Below, piece after piece: positions 13,444 through 49,625 of a stretch of 64,000 bases of DNA. The position numbers and the translations under genes were made by a program. The notes under the pieces were generated by a model, which was given only the letters and a program-made list of their open reading frames with translations, was not told the DNA's origin and did no database searches. How positions within the stretch are numbered: position 1 is the first letter of the stretch; each line of letters starts with the position of its first letter. Origin of the DNA: Ascaris suum (lineage: Eukaryota; Nematoda; Chromadorea; Rhabditida; Ascarididae); the NCBI GenBank assembly GCA_013433145.1, contig CM024172.1, forward strand, positions 5,340,713 through 5,404,712, given 5' to 3'.

Positions 13444-13652
13444 GTTGTCATGAAAGCAAGTGAAGTCACTGAAAAATCATACATTTTTAGTTCAGATGAA
13501 TTCAGACTGCAAAAAAGCGGCTTCCTCCAAGTTTTTACCAAAAAGCGGTATGGTTTTCTGCTAACTCAGCTCGGTACTGTGATGCTTGGTGAGACACCAA
13601 GCGACGTTCGGCAGGTATTTGAAGACGTCACTTCTTGTTACAAAGCTTTCAG
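13444..13652 (+). CDS. Candidate internal exon, unrecognised
   Basis: Open through all 69 codons plus two bases, after an acceptor at 13442-13443 (GCATCGCAG) and before the donor TTTCAG/GTGAAA. The peptide (for example SGFLQVFTKKRYGFLLTQLG, later DVRQVFEDVTSCYKAF) has a normal amino-acid mix, but I recognise no domain. The nearest in-phase acceptor, 38 nt downstream, leads to a stop after about 15 residues. It may be a real exon of an unassigned plus-strand gene or a remnant of a mobile element. Confidence 0.25.
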
Positions 13653-14729
13653 GTGAAAATTATAATACATTCGCTGTACATCTCCAACAGTTCATCTCAG
13701 TGCGGCCGTTTCCTTTCCATATTTTTATCTCCCCAGTGATGAGTTTGGATGCGCATAAAAAAGCACATACTGTGCACTTCATTTTGTGAGATGCTCGGTC
13801 CGTTCGCATCTGGTCACAAGAGGCACTCATATCAATGGAGGACCAACGGAATGCTTGTCTCCGTTGAGCAGCATCGGGCAAAAGCCACATGCAGGTCACA
13901 TGAGGATTCAAGTAACGGCATTACTGAGTTCTCAACGGCTTATTTGGGTGAGGAAGCTCAACAAAAATTACTGTCGATTCGAGCAGGAAATATGTATTTA
14001 AAATTTGGAACAGGCATTTTGACTTCGTGATTTGGCTTCTGTACACATAAGGAAGATGATGCATTGCGAACATGTGGGATCGGCACATTCAACGCTCGGA
14101 GCCCTCCCTCTGCAACTATGGTTAGGGGCACTCGAGATTCTCCGGCAGCAGTACATCTCTTGAGCGTTCCTAGAGTTTCGGCTATCTCATCCTTGCACCC
14201 TTACCCTTCCGAATCTCAACCAGCTCTCAGAGTTTTGGGTCCTCAATCCTTTCTTCTACTTCGAGTCGTTTAACTACCGCAGCCACTGAGTTTCAGCGAC
14301 AGCATTTTACAGTCCAGGGCTCTGGAGGATGTACTACCCTCCTTGGTGTTCACCTTAGGCACACTGCATCAGTTGAGGCTTTGAGTACAATTTCCTTTCC
14401 GTCAACTGCTTCACAACTATCGCGGCATGAGTCTTCGGATTGTTGATATAACAGAAAGACCGTCAGCTAAACTGTTTTCGACATTTTCCCAAGCATTATT
14501 TGGTACAAGAGGAATACTGTGACCGACGGTAGCAAACAGCTTCAAGCCTAAGCTATGGGAATGAAGATTGGAGCATTTTATGAGTTACTTTGGTCCACCT
14601 CAAGTTCGATGTCACGGCTTACATCAGCTCTCTTGCCTCTTCTCCCCTCCCCGCTGCCTTATTGAGTGGATTGATTCAGTTTTGCAGGTTTGGAACGTAA
14701 AAACATTGAAACAGAGAGTGAAAACTTAC
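13653..14729. other. No confident gene; possible old LINE sequence
   Basis: G+C-richer block. Near 14064-14115 the plus strand reads RTCGIGTFNARS, which recalls the start of RTE endonuclease domains (R-x-C-x-x-N-A/C-R-x). The match is only about 12 residues and nothing downstream confirms it. Confidence 0.2.
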
Positions 14730-14818
14730 CGAATATGATTTCCGTTTGAGGCAAATGTGATGAATAAAAACTCACTTTCCGCACGGCTGTGAATACGATG
14801 AATCACTTCATTCGTTGG
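14730..14818 (-). CDS. Candidate internal exon, weakly CUB-like
   Basis: 89 nt between a strong acceptor (CTTTCCTCTCAG) and a consensus donor (GTAAGT at 14729 downward). It is open in one frame, reading PTNEVIHRIHSRAESEF then LFITFASNGNHIR. The pattern of a hydrophobic strand, F, then S/N-x-G recalls the final strands of CUB domains, where a G-F-x-A strand should follow in the next exon; that exon was not found. A second GTAAGT donor upstream at about 14848 would leave an intron of only 29 nt, which is too short to be likely. Strand and exon status rest on splice signals only. Confidence 0.28.
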
Positions 14819-17610
14819 CTGAGAGGAAAGTTTTCAGCAAAACTTACGTCTGTAATAGCGAATGAACAATCTCTTCTTAAAGATACCCACAACACTGAGC
14901 TGAAGTTGTTTTCTTCGTTTTTCTGCATCAAGGATAGACAACAAACGCCACTCTATAGATTCCTGCCAATGAAAGTTCGTCGCCTGCCTACGCTGGTGCT
15001 AGTTTTTAAGATCAAAGGTAAAAGCTGTCGGTTGCAGCAAACTATCGATCATCTAACGATAGAAAAAAGTGAGGAAGAGCTACTTCAAGTATCAGATCAA
15101 AGCACTATTGATTACTAACTTGTACTAATGAATGCCGGCAGTTCTTGCAAGCGACAGCTGAAGTGCAAGTAAGGGCGACAAGGCGGTAGCTGTGATCAAT
15201 TCTTACTATCGCCTCATTTATCTCTCAGAGCGCTTTTGTTGTTGCGGATAGCTGCTACCAAAGTAAACAGGGACGACTCTTGCACCAAAATTAACTTGGA
15301 ACTGCTGCGGTCTAGCAAGAGTGTTACATGAGTTACATCGGACTTATGGATTTTAGCTAGTAGTTTCTTAGTCAGGAGGCATACAAATTTTTCCACCATT
15401 TATATACCGATAATTCTTCTCGAGTTTGACGGATCAGCATGAAGATGATATGTAGGGTTCCGCTATGATACACAACGAAACCACCAAATCTCTCACTGCA
15501 AAATGCCTTCCTTATTGAACTTCATATACGCGCAAGGTACGAAGTCGTAACGCTCTTTGCGGACAATTTTCCAGAAAAGTGTAAAAATCGGCTATTTGTG
15601 AAGAATTGTATCACCGCTCAAGCCAATTGAAACATGGTCGCATTAGTTGCATAACTTGCTATTTCCTGGCAATTCATCCAAAAAGGTAATCACGTAAGCG
15701 GAACCGCAAAAGGGCATATTTAGCCATCTCATCTGCCATACTTCTCGAATCATTGCGCATTGAGAGACAAATCACCGCGAGTCATTTAGCTGTATCGAAA
15801 AATCATTTAGCAGTTCTCATGGAAGTGTCCAATTCTTTGAAAATGAGAATGCCTTTTCTCTCGTTAACTTCTGTTCACATTTTATTAGGCTGAGGAAATA
15901 TATTTGACTGTAGACCCTTCAACAGTGTCCCTAAGCAACAAAATTGAATAATAAACAGAAAGAAGCACGGAAACAATGTGCGCATGAGTGAAAGTGGAAA
16001 AGCTGAGGAAAAGTCACTTGCGGTGCTTGATGGAGATGGCCGAAATAAAGTGAAAATATATAGAAGAGCATATAGGTCGCGAACAGCTTCAAAATACCTT
16101 GATTATGAAGCATCTGGGCGCGTTCGGAACAAAAAAATTCAGCGTTTTCTTTACTTCGCTTTCACATCTATTGACTGACGAGGAGCAGATTACTTTACTG
16201 GAGGAACAAATATCACTCAGTATTAGTTCGCTCGGCTGATTTTCACGCTGGCATTCTTAAGAATCGCCATTCCAGGAAGTGAAGACAGCTCAGTAAAATA
16301 AAAATAATGAACATTTGCACATTGTTGTGAAGCTTGATAGTATGGAATCGTCCATCGCGGGGCCACTTTGCCTTTTAAAAAAGCTTCTGACCTTAGAGCA
16401 GAGAGGCAATGCATCAAACAATTCCCACAGCAAAGTTCGAGTATGTGGTTTCGACGCTCTTAATTCACTTGTAACGGGCAGACTGTTTTCAAATACACTC
16501 GACGGTTTCGGACAAGTTCGGAGAAAAGAGTGACTTTGCTACAATTTTGCCACTCGTACGGACGCCCAATAGAAAAGCAGCCGGGAACTCATCCTACCTC
16601 CTAGTTTATCGTGCAAACGTTGGTGGCAGGGACGGGGACATGATACCTTCCTCTGTCTGCATGTTAACGATAATTCATTGGTAGGGCCATGCCCTTTCAT
16701 CATGTACAATTAAGCGAGTCTTTGAACGTTTCCCCAAAAACGGGAGAACGGCGCAAACATGTTCCCGCTCTATGACAGCAACCCACTGAATCTAATCTCA
16801 AACTGACCGTCGTAAGTAGAAGCATCACAACCCTTTGTTGTTTCCTGACTTATCTGCGAATGCATACGAAGGATATGCGTTTTAAGAAATCGTTGAGCAA
16901 AATTTGCAGAAGGATCCTTACTCACGAAGAAGATCCCTGTGACATAAACACTGTCTGAGACGCATGTAGAATGAAGTTTGTTTAGGAAGCCACCAAAACT
17001 GTCTTATATATTGCAAGACTTGAACAAGCTAGACCTAAGCATCTTTTCTGTGCAACTTCACATCTACCCGCTATAAAAGATGGGAGAAGGGGGGGGGGGG
17101 GCGGGATGCACGAAAAAGACAATAGGAAGCTTCTAGAACAGCGTTAAGCAAAGCATTTCGAAAAGACACGTCTAAAGTGCGAAGCACCCGGAAGTGAATT
17201 ACTAAGTGAGCGCGGCATTTGCCCACTCTCTAAGAATGGGGTGCTCTCTGTGAGATGAAAAAAATCTGCGAGGCAATTAGCTTACGTCTCCGCTAAAGGA
17301 AATGCTGAAATGAAGATCGACGTTTCAGCAGCTGCAACACAAAGAGTCGGCGATACGAGTGCGTGTGAAACAACTGCAAATAGGGAGTGCACAAAAGATG
17401 AATTATTGTCGATGGTACACACGACGTTTTAGAACACGGCAGACACTGAACTGGACAGATGTCGAGCACTGGAAATGTCGGATGAATATCCTGCAGAAGC
17501 AATGGTCAGTTCAGTGAATGGCCAAACGCACGTTTAAACCAAGCAGATCCCTTAGTGTTTTCTTTAGTGCGAAGCTGCAAAAAAACTCGTTTTTAGCAAC
17601 CTCCTATGCA
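14819..17610. other. No confident gene
   Basis: Contains a G-run at 17089-17101 and long overlapping open frames on both strands at 17290-17520, none with family identity or consistent splice partners. The minus strand at about 17288-17388 has an acceptor (TATTTGCAG) and a donor (GTAAGC) around an open frame, but the product is unrecognised. Confidence 0.3.
17089..17101 (+). repeat. Poly(G) run
   Basis: Thirteen consecutive G following GGGAGAA. Confidence 0.85.
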
Positions 17611-17655
17611 AATGAATGAATGAATGAATAAATAAATAAATAAATAAGTAAGCAG
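17611..17655 (+). repeat. (AATG/AAAT)n short tandem repeat
   Basis: AATGAATGAATGAATAAATAAAT-type units lead directly into the (TA)n tract. The same kind of tail as the RTE copy at 8921, but no reverse-transcriptase residue is recognisable before it. Confidence 0.85.
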
Positions 17656-17670
17656 ATAAACAAATATACA

Positions 17671-37470
<19,800 letters not shown>

Positions 37471-37576
37471 ATGGAATGAAAATTAGTACAGGAATCGCAT
37501 GTAGTTATTGCAAGTGATGTATGCTCGGCTTATTGAAAGATCAAGACGTTTATGGAATGAAAATTAGTACAGGAAT
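37471..37576 (+). repeat. 25-bp direct repeat pair, copies 81 bp apart
   Basis: The same 25 bases (beginning ATGGAATGAAAATTAG, ending ACAGGAAT) occur at 37471-37495 and 37552-37576 with no mismatch. The sequence between and around them is unrelated, so this is either a recent partial duplication or short repeats left by an insertion. Confidence 0.85.
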
Positions 37577-37924
37577 AGTAACATTGAAAGAACAGGCATT
37601 GTCCTGATCAGGACGACGCATCACCACAACGGGCTTCGCCTAAAGTCATTAACATTGTGCCCGAAAGAATTTAAATAAGCAAGCCTAAATGAATGCAATT
37701 ATTGAGCTTATCACATGCTCGTGGTTAGTAGTATTTGTTAACCCCCTTTGTTTTCCTTCATTCCTTACTTCTGCTACGGTCTTCTAAGAGTCCTGTCTTT
37801 GAAGATGCCTTATCTTCCTTTTCTCCTCCTCCTTCTGTTTTTCTTTGTTTTATGCATCTACTTCCTTTCCTTTTCTCACCATCTACTGATTTTGGGTTGA
37901 TCTCTCGCTTATTTGTTTATTCCC

Positions 37925-38032
37925 TGTATCTGTAAATTTGTTAAATTGTTTATCTAATTACATATGCCTACTTATTTACTTCTTTATTTACTTGCTTGAT
38001 AGTTTATTCATTCACCTACCTGCTTTAATTTT

Positions 38033-38087
<55 letters not shown>

Positions 38088-38122
38088 CTTATTTATTATT
38101 TATTTATTCATTTATTTATTCA
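37925..38122 (+). repeat. (TTTA)n-rich tract
   Basis: Degenerate TTTA/TTTG/CTTA units, with a near-perfect TTTA core at about 38030-38095. Its complement is (AAAT)n, so it could be the 3' tail of a minus-strand RTE copy; no reverse-transcriptase remnant was seen on the right-hand side. Confidence 0.85.
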
Positions 38123-39317
38123 CGATATCGTAATACTTATACTCTTTGGAGGAATTTCTTGTCCCGGCGATGGTTGCACTGCAGCACAAATTACCCGCAA
38201 GATTTATCGCTGGCTGTTATGAGAAATGATAACAAATGTTAATAAGTTCCTAACATTCAAGACAACGTAATAATGTGTGAGCAAAGAAGTAAAAAATTGA
38301 CATTGATAGAAGCTATTCCGGGTTCTCCACCTTTTATGCTGTAAGCAGCACAGTAGCGCTATTTTAGCTCTATCGATCTACTCTTTACTTGCACTTAATC
38401 GTTACTGTTACTTTAATTGATGGCAATAACGGCAAAAATGATTTTGACAATTGCCTCTGACACATACATATGTCATATTTCCACGAAGAATTCATAAACT
38501 TTTTCAGCGGAAAGCGGCCATCAATATATATATTATAAAATGAAAGGAGGTATGAGAACGAGCCAGAGAAGTGATGATTTGCTTGGGTGCAGTCAACAGC
38601 ATTATTGAATCAGCATCAGTAAGGTCATATGCAAAGGAAACGAATGGACGTGAATGTAGGATATGTCCACCTTCCGGCGCTGAAATCGTTGAAATTTCAT
38701 TCCTTCAGTTGGTGTCCTTCAGATGGTAAAAAAAAAGATGTCAGCGATACATAGACCATCACTTCTGTGATGGTCATGTCGAAACTCATCCGACATTAAA
38801 AGAGGAAAGGAATGGGTCGAACAGACAGAAAAGTATTTATAATCGGTACGAATTTTAGGAAGGAGTAGAGTTCAGTGTTCGGAACGGGCAAGGTGTGTAA
38901 GCGATGTGATGCAACGATGAATGAGAAAATGGGTTTAAATAATATGATTGACCCTTCAGGGTTTTGCCTCGGCAGAGTGTAAGTGCATTAGGAAAGCGGA
39001 AGCAATCAAACGTGATAACTGCCCAATGTTCCGCATTTTGTCTTCTCTTTAAAGAGTAGCATAAAACTGGATGTGTTGAGTGAAAAAACCTCGTCAATTT
39101 ATCTTAGTATTCTCAACGCAATGATTACAGTGTTGTGTGAGGATAACGTTGCCATAACCAACCAAGAGAGTGAACAATTCGGTCTCATAATCACTTTTTG
39201 TTGTAAAGGGCGAGAAAATTCCACACGACTGACCTTTCCGCAGAAACTGAACTATGGAGAAAAAACATCGGTGTGTCTAGATCCGCTTCAAAGCACAAGA
39301 CTGGCAAGAAAAGAATG
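38123..39317. other. No gene seen (downstream of NDUFA12)
   Basis: A+T-rich, no exon with splice support. Probably the region 3' of the NDUFA12 gene. Confidence 0.4.
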
Positions 39318-39323
39318 TTTATT
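39318..39323 (-). terminator. Poly(A) signal of the NDUFA12 gene
   Basis: AATAAA on the minus strand, 77 bases after the NDUFA12 stop codon, in context GCGAATAAACATTC. A normal distance for a nematode 3' UTR. Confidence 0.65.
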
Positions 39324-39399
39324 CGCTATGACTATTTGTACAACGCCTGGAATGGCAAACTTTGCTAGAAAATCCAACCCACTGTAAACGACAGAGTGT

Positions 39400-41832
39400 T
39401 CATGGCTTCTCAGTTTTAACTCCCGGTTGCCATCCAATGATTTTCGGCCGTGTTGTCGAGTATGGTATAAACTTCTTATCTCTGAAAAAAAAACCGATTT
39501 CATTGGGTTTTACACATTACACCTGAGAAAGTTCAGCGTTGGATGTCTTACTCGGCCATGCAGGATCGAGAATTTAAAGAAAAAGTTTCGAGTTTACTTT
39601 CGTTGTACAACCTCGGAAACACACATGGTGCCTGCTCGGAAAATCCCCCTCTCCCAATGGATAACGAATGAACAGAATTTTTGCAAGTCGGGTGACAAAG
39701 GCGGTAATATGCGGATCTGATTCAGTAGTCTGCAAAAAGGATACCAAGCAAAAATGGGTGACTGCATCCAAATAAGCCTCATGTAATCAGAATAGCAGCC
39801 GGCGACGAGCAAAATGCAATTGAGATCCGCGCTCGATGTCGTGTGCATCCATCTGTCAACAACTGGCAAACAATCGTCGTCTATTTCTGATAGTTTCTCA
39901 TTACAATCGTTTCAACAACTCAACCAATGACTCGGCTTTTCTCCTCCAAATTCATGTGCATTTTAATATAGCAGTATCTTATATGGTTCGGCCAATTTTG
40001 TGAAAGAGGACAGAAATGCAGCATAAAGCAAAACAGATAACAAACGCTTACTCGAAAATGCTGAGGTTCTCTTCATGGTCAAGTACCCATTTTGGATTAT
40101 TGGGAGGATGCGTAGTTGGTGCCTCATCGGTTATGTGGTGCAACCAACGATGCCTGCAAATAAACATTCCAACCACTACAATATATCTCGCAAACTATGA
40201 TTAACTACGGCAAAGTAAATGACAACGTCAATAATAAAGACGTTTGTGAAACGCTAGAAAGAATCTACTGCCCTGAGAAAGAGTGTCGAGAATATAACAA
40301 ATAAGCATATTAGTGGCATAAAGTATAGCCAGAAACAAGCAATGCCAAACAAAAGCACACCATTCAGGAGGTATTTGCGTGGCATCATATTCCAGCCACT
40401 GATGCACTGGATACTCCACCCATCGATTGCGAGGCATGTAGTACTCGTTATCCTGTAAGACCCGCACGAATGAAACAAGCACACATGCCTTCCTCTCATA
40501 ATAAAACTGCAGTTCAGTTATGTGCTCTTTGCTATCCCGCAATCACTTTTAACCCTATTCACAAAAACAGATAAACTGCGCTATAAAGAAGAAGTTAGTA
40601 GATTCTATAATAGTACACGCTAATAAAAACGATCTTATAACAATTAGAGGAAGAAAGTCGATGCCAGGCAGTGCCATCGCCCTAACACTGACCTCTGCAA
40701 TAAAGTGCTAAGGCTTGCTCACCCTCTTTTTACCCTGTATCCTCTTTCTTCCCCATTTCTGCATCTTATTATTTGAAGGCTGCTCAACTTATAAATGAAT
40801 GAAAGAATCTGAAAGCTGGCCCTAACCCGTAACTTTGTCAGAAGTCTCTAACCTGCAATTGCTGTAAATGTTGGAAATTGTAAACAACTGTTGGAATTCC
40901 AAAGCACTTCACTGACTGGCCTCATCAATAAACTCATTCTATGCGGATGAGCTCAAACAGTCGAAGTCATGCGGAAGAGGCAGAAGGAGGCAACTACAAC
41001 CAAACACTTTCTACTAGATTTCTCCGAAACAATCGCTCTTGATTGCGCTAACATAAGTTAGACATTTATGCTCGTAACAGCGAAATTTACGCTCTTAAAG
41101 AACAATTATTATGCCTCACAACGAAACGTAATGCGATACCTTAAAGCAAAACTCACTTCATAATACTTGTTGCCGAATTTGTCCTCACCCACAAGAGTAC
41201 CCACGCGTGTTTCGTCCATCCTGCAAGATGAGCTCAGAAAATCAAAGGTGACAAAGACTGCACCCATATCCATTGATAGAATGGATGGATTTTCTAGCAA
41301 AAAGCTTCTACTGCACTATTGGGGGTCACGTTTTTGCAACCTTGCCGAGAGAAGGATACTAGATGCAGTCCCCACAGCCTCCAAATTGTTGAAGTCGCAT
41401 GTTGTTGCAGCTCCTCAGCATAGAAACATAAATTTCTGATTTAAGGGCAAATGCACTTTTCCCTTCACTGGTCAACAATGACCCATCTAATGAGATGTGC
41501 TTAAATACTCGTATCAAAGCCATCACATCTTCAGAAAGCAGCTTTACAGTTCTCACGCACAAACAAGGTTCATAGGCATCTGAGTTAAATCGTTCGAACG
41601 CGAAATCTGCGTAATAGCACCGCTGAAAGTGTTAAACTATCACAGTAATTCTTCATAGAGCAGAATTACTTATAAACTAGCGATATGCTAATATGACTAC
41701 AAAGTATATTTAATGGTCATGAAGCACGTACAAATATCGTTTACGAATTGCGGCCCGCACTCCACCGATTTGTTTGATTATCCTGAATGCCTTTATCACC
41801 TTGTCGAGGCCCGTCAATTCCAGCAACCCCAT
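39400..41832 (-). CDS. NDUFA12: NADH dehydrogenase (ubiquinone) 1 alpha subcomplex subunit 12 (complex I B17.2 subunit), complete
   Basis: Five exons (41832-41732, 41220-41157, 40452-40361, 40153-40052, 39481-39400) sum to 441 nt, giving 146 aa against about 145 for the vertebrate protein. Hallmarks: RVGTLVGEDKFGNKYYE at residues 39-55, NRWVEYP after it, ATQIPPEWHRWLHH around 77-92, and the C-terminal FIPYSTTRPKIIGWQPG. All junctions keep phase; acceptors are TCTTGCAG, TCTTACAG, TTTGCAG and a TTTTTTTTTCAG. The product is an accessory subunit of mitochondrial respiratory complex I, at the matrix side near the N-module/Q-module junction, needed for assembly and stability. Start choice: the ATG (41832-41830) begins the conserved N-terminus MGLLELTGLDKVIKAF. 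It lies in the same direction as, and about 2.1 kb downstream of, the UBXN2-type gene. No breaks or missing conserved residues seen. Confidence 0.97.
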
Positions 41833-41836
41833 ATCA

Positions 41837-41843
41837 CTGAAAA
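41837..41843 (-). promoter_or_regulatory. Candidate spliced-leader acceptor of NDUFA12
   Basis: TTTTCAG on the minus strand, four bases before the start ATG, with no upstream coding exon recognised. A consensus 3' splice site this close to the start codon is how trans-spliced nematode genes look. It could instead be the acceptor of an ordinary 5' UTR intron. Confidence 0.5.
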
Positions 41844-43960
41844 CCACCTGCGATCTCTTTGCGACCACTGACTCGCTACCTCACCCTAGGTAGCACTATT
41901 TGCGTGGAAAAGTGATCAACGGATAAACGAAGCGACTCGAAATCGTGCTCTGTGTGTCTCTAATAAAGCAAGCACTCAGGTACGTCGTACAGGCTATACC
42001 TGATACGTTAATGCCGAAATTAATGAAAGCGGTCTTTCGAAGCACTTCCCCTCGACAAAGTGAGGGGATGTGCAATCAAAAAATGGGCGTTATATAGAAG
42101 CTTGTGTCAATAAAATAATGATCACGGTGATATTAGACGGCTTCAACAGGAGTTCCAACCGAAAAAGTCACAAGGACGAAAGCAGCGATGGTTGGATGAG
42201 GGGTTGGTGAAAGAGGTGGAGAAAGCTGATGCGGGTGAACAAAAATCACTGAAAACTCGGTCAGCCTTTCAATCGACAGTTAAGAGAATTAAACGGTGTG
42301 TGCAATTTGCTCCTATCATAAAAATGAAGCGTCGCCATCCTCATTAAAAGCACCGAAATAAAGGCGTAAATGTGCTGGCAGCTAACGACTGACCCGCAAC
42401 AATGGCTGCTAATTACAGCATTATTTTAGAATCTGGGAAGTGATGTGAACAAAAAACGAAAGTGACGGACTTGTTTCCCGATCCGAGCACAATTCGACAC
42501 AATCTCCTTGCAAGCAATTATAACCGATTCCGCTGGCAAAACAAAACAGGACGCACCGCAGAATTCAATCTCCATACCTCAAGGCTTTGAGATCACCACT
42601 AAACTTCGTTGCCGTATATTCTACACTTTATGCATCTTCAATGCAATTGAGGATTTACAAGATAACATTTTAACCGCTCAAGAATAGCGTTTTAACAAGC
42701 TCAGTTGAGAAGATGCATAAGTCTAGTGGCGACCAAGTCATTTCAAATCGGAAAGGATGGTGAGGCGGAAACCGGATGGGCTTAGCCTTCCAGTATGGCC
42801 AAAAATGTCGTACATAATGCAAAAAAGCCGATAAAACATCGGATTAAAACCGAACAATATTATAATGAAATGTGCAAAAAAAAACTTTTATTGGTAACAT
42901 CATCGCGCTCACTTAAAACACATGAATGCAGCTAAATATGTGAGCATAAAAAAGAAAAAATGGAATAAACGTGGGCAACAAACAAATTCAGATATCTTTA
43001 AGCTAAGTAACCCCTCTAAATAGAATCGAACGATCACATAGGCGATTGAGACCGGCTGTCAGCAGAGTACGGATTTCACTAAGTATCTTAATTATGCGCC
43101 GAGGACTCCTTTCACCTATTGTGTGAGACATTCATCAGAGTTCACTATAACCGCTCGCTTCACGAAGTTTGCGCATTCGTTCGCACGGCAAGCTGACTCC
43201 CACTGACACTTTTTACTCACAAGATGAAGTAAAAAGTATATCCAAGTGAATACAAACAAGAAAGTAGTCAGCGAATGCTCATTACGTCCTGTTCAAAGCA
43301 GCACAACTCAAGAAATAAATTGCCCACGCGGACAAAAGTCCAAATAAAATCATGTTTAAGAGTATTTTCATTGCCAATTTCCCCAAACAGGAAAGCATGG
43401 GAGGGGAAAGGGAGCGGAGGAGGATGGGGAAGGAGAAGAGAGAAAGAAGAAGAGCAGGACAGCATACGGAAAGGAGCACTGTAATCCTTGCATTTGAAAA
43501 ACTGCGGAGATGTAACGTGGATTCTTGAGGTGGACCTCTTATCAGCGCGACCCCTGCACCACTCAGTGATCGACATTTTTTTCTTCCCCTGTTGTTCCTC
43601 GCAGCTTCCAGCTCCCCCCTTCAAACCCGTATGAAATAAATGTGACTTGCTGAAGAAAAACCTCTCTCTTGTCTCTTTAAAAGCGTAAACTGAATCATTG
43701 CTACTGCTATTAACAAGCTGCGCCGCGAATCGTTAAAACTTAACACAACAAGAAAGCCGTAAAGGAAGGAAGAATCGAACAATGCGGGTGATGAGACGGA
43801 GATAATGGAGAGGAAAGGAGAGACTTTTAGAGGCAAACTGCATAAATGATAGAATTTCAAATCCGATCATTTCATCCAACAAATGCAAACAATGCAACAG
43901 AGATAATTCTCCAACCTTTGGCCAATATAATTTGAATTTGCATAACAAGCAAAATCGCTT
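41844..43960. other. Intercistronic stretch between UBXN2-type gene and NDUFA12
   Basis: About 2.1 kb with no exon of family identity on either strand. If the two genes share a transcript this is the intercistronic region; otherwise it holds the UBXN2 3' UTR and the NDUFA12 promoter. No canonical AATAAA was found close behind the UBXN2 stop. Confidence 0.4.
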
Positions 43961-49536
<5,576 letters not shown>

Positions 49537-49599
49537 AGTTGATTAGACTGCTTGTGGCTGTGCAAGGACTCGAAATGGGCGTCGCCTATGCGCTCTTAC

Positions 49600-49625
49600 C
49601 TCAATGAGACCGAATGGCGATACGT
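49600..49625 (-). other. Likely 5' UTR exon or spliced-leader acceptor of the UBXN2 gene
   Basis: A 26-nt block on the minus strand between a strong acceptor (TTTCACTGTTGCAG) and a consensus donor (GAG/GTAAGAG), 64 bases upstream of the start ATG. An acceptor (ACAAGCAG) at 49548 lies between them. The simplest reading is a tiny non-coding first exon, whose own acceptor would be the trans-splice site. Confidence 0.45.

Noticed and set aside
14064..14273. RTE endonuclease start
   Set aside because: Only about 12 residues resemble the motif and no downstream endonuclease motif follows.
39594..39869. Possible receptor-like exon on the minus strand
   Set aside because: It lies wholly inside NDUFA12 intron 4 (39482-40051) and has no match to a known receptor.
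40228..40542. 104-codon minus ORF as a hydrophobic membrane protein
   Set aside because: Only 40452-40361 is coding (NDUFA12 exon 3); the hydrophobic tail is intron read-through.
41109..41300. 63-codon ORF start at 41300 as the NDUFA12 start
   Set aside because: Its N-terminal half is intron 1. The true exon begins at 41220 and joins the N-terminal exon at 41832-41732.
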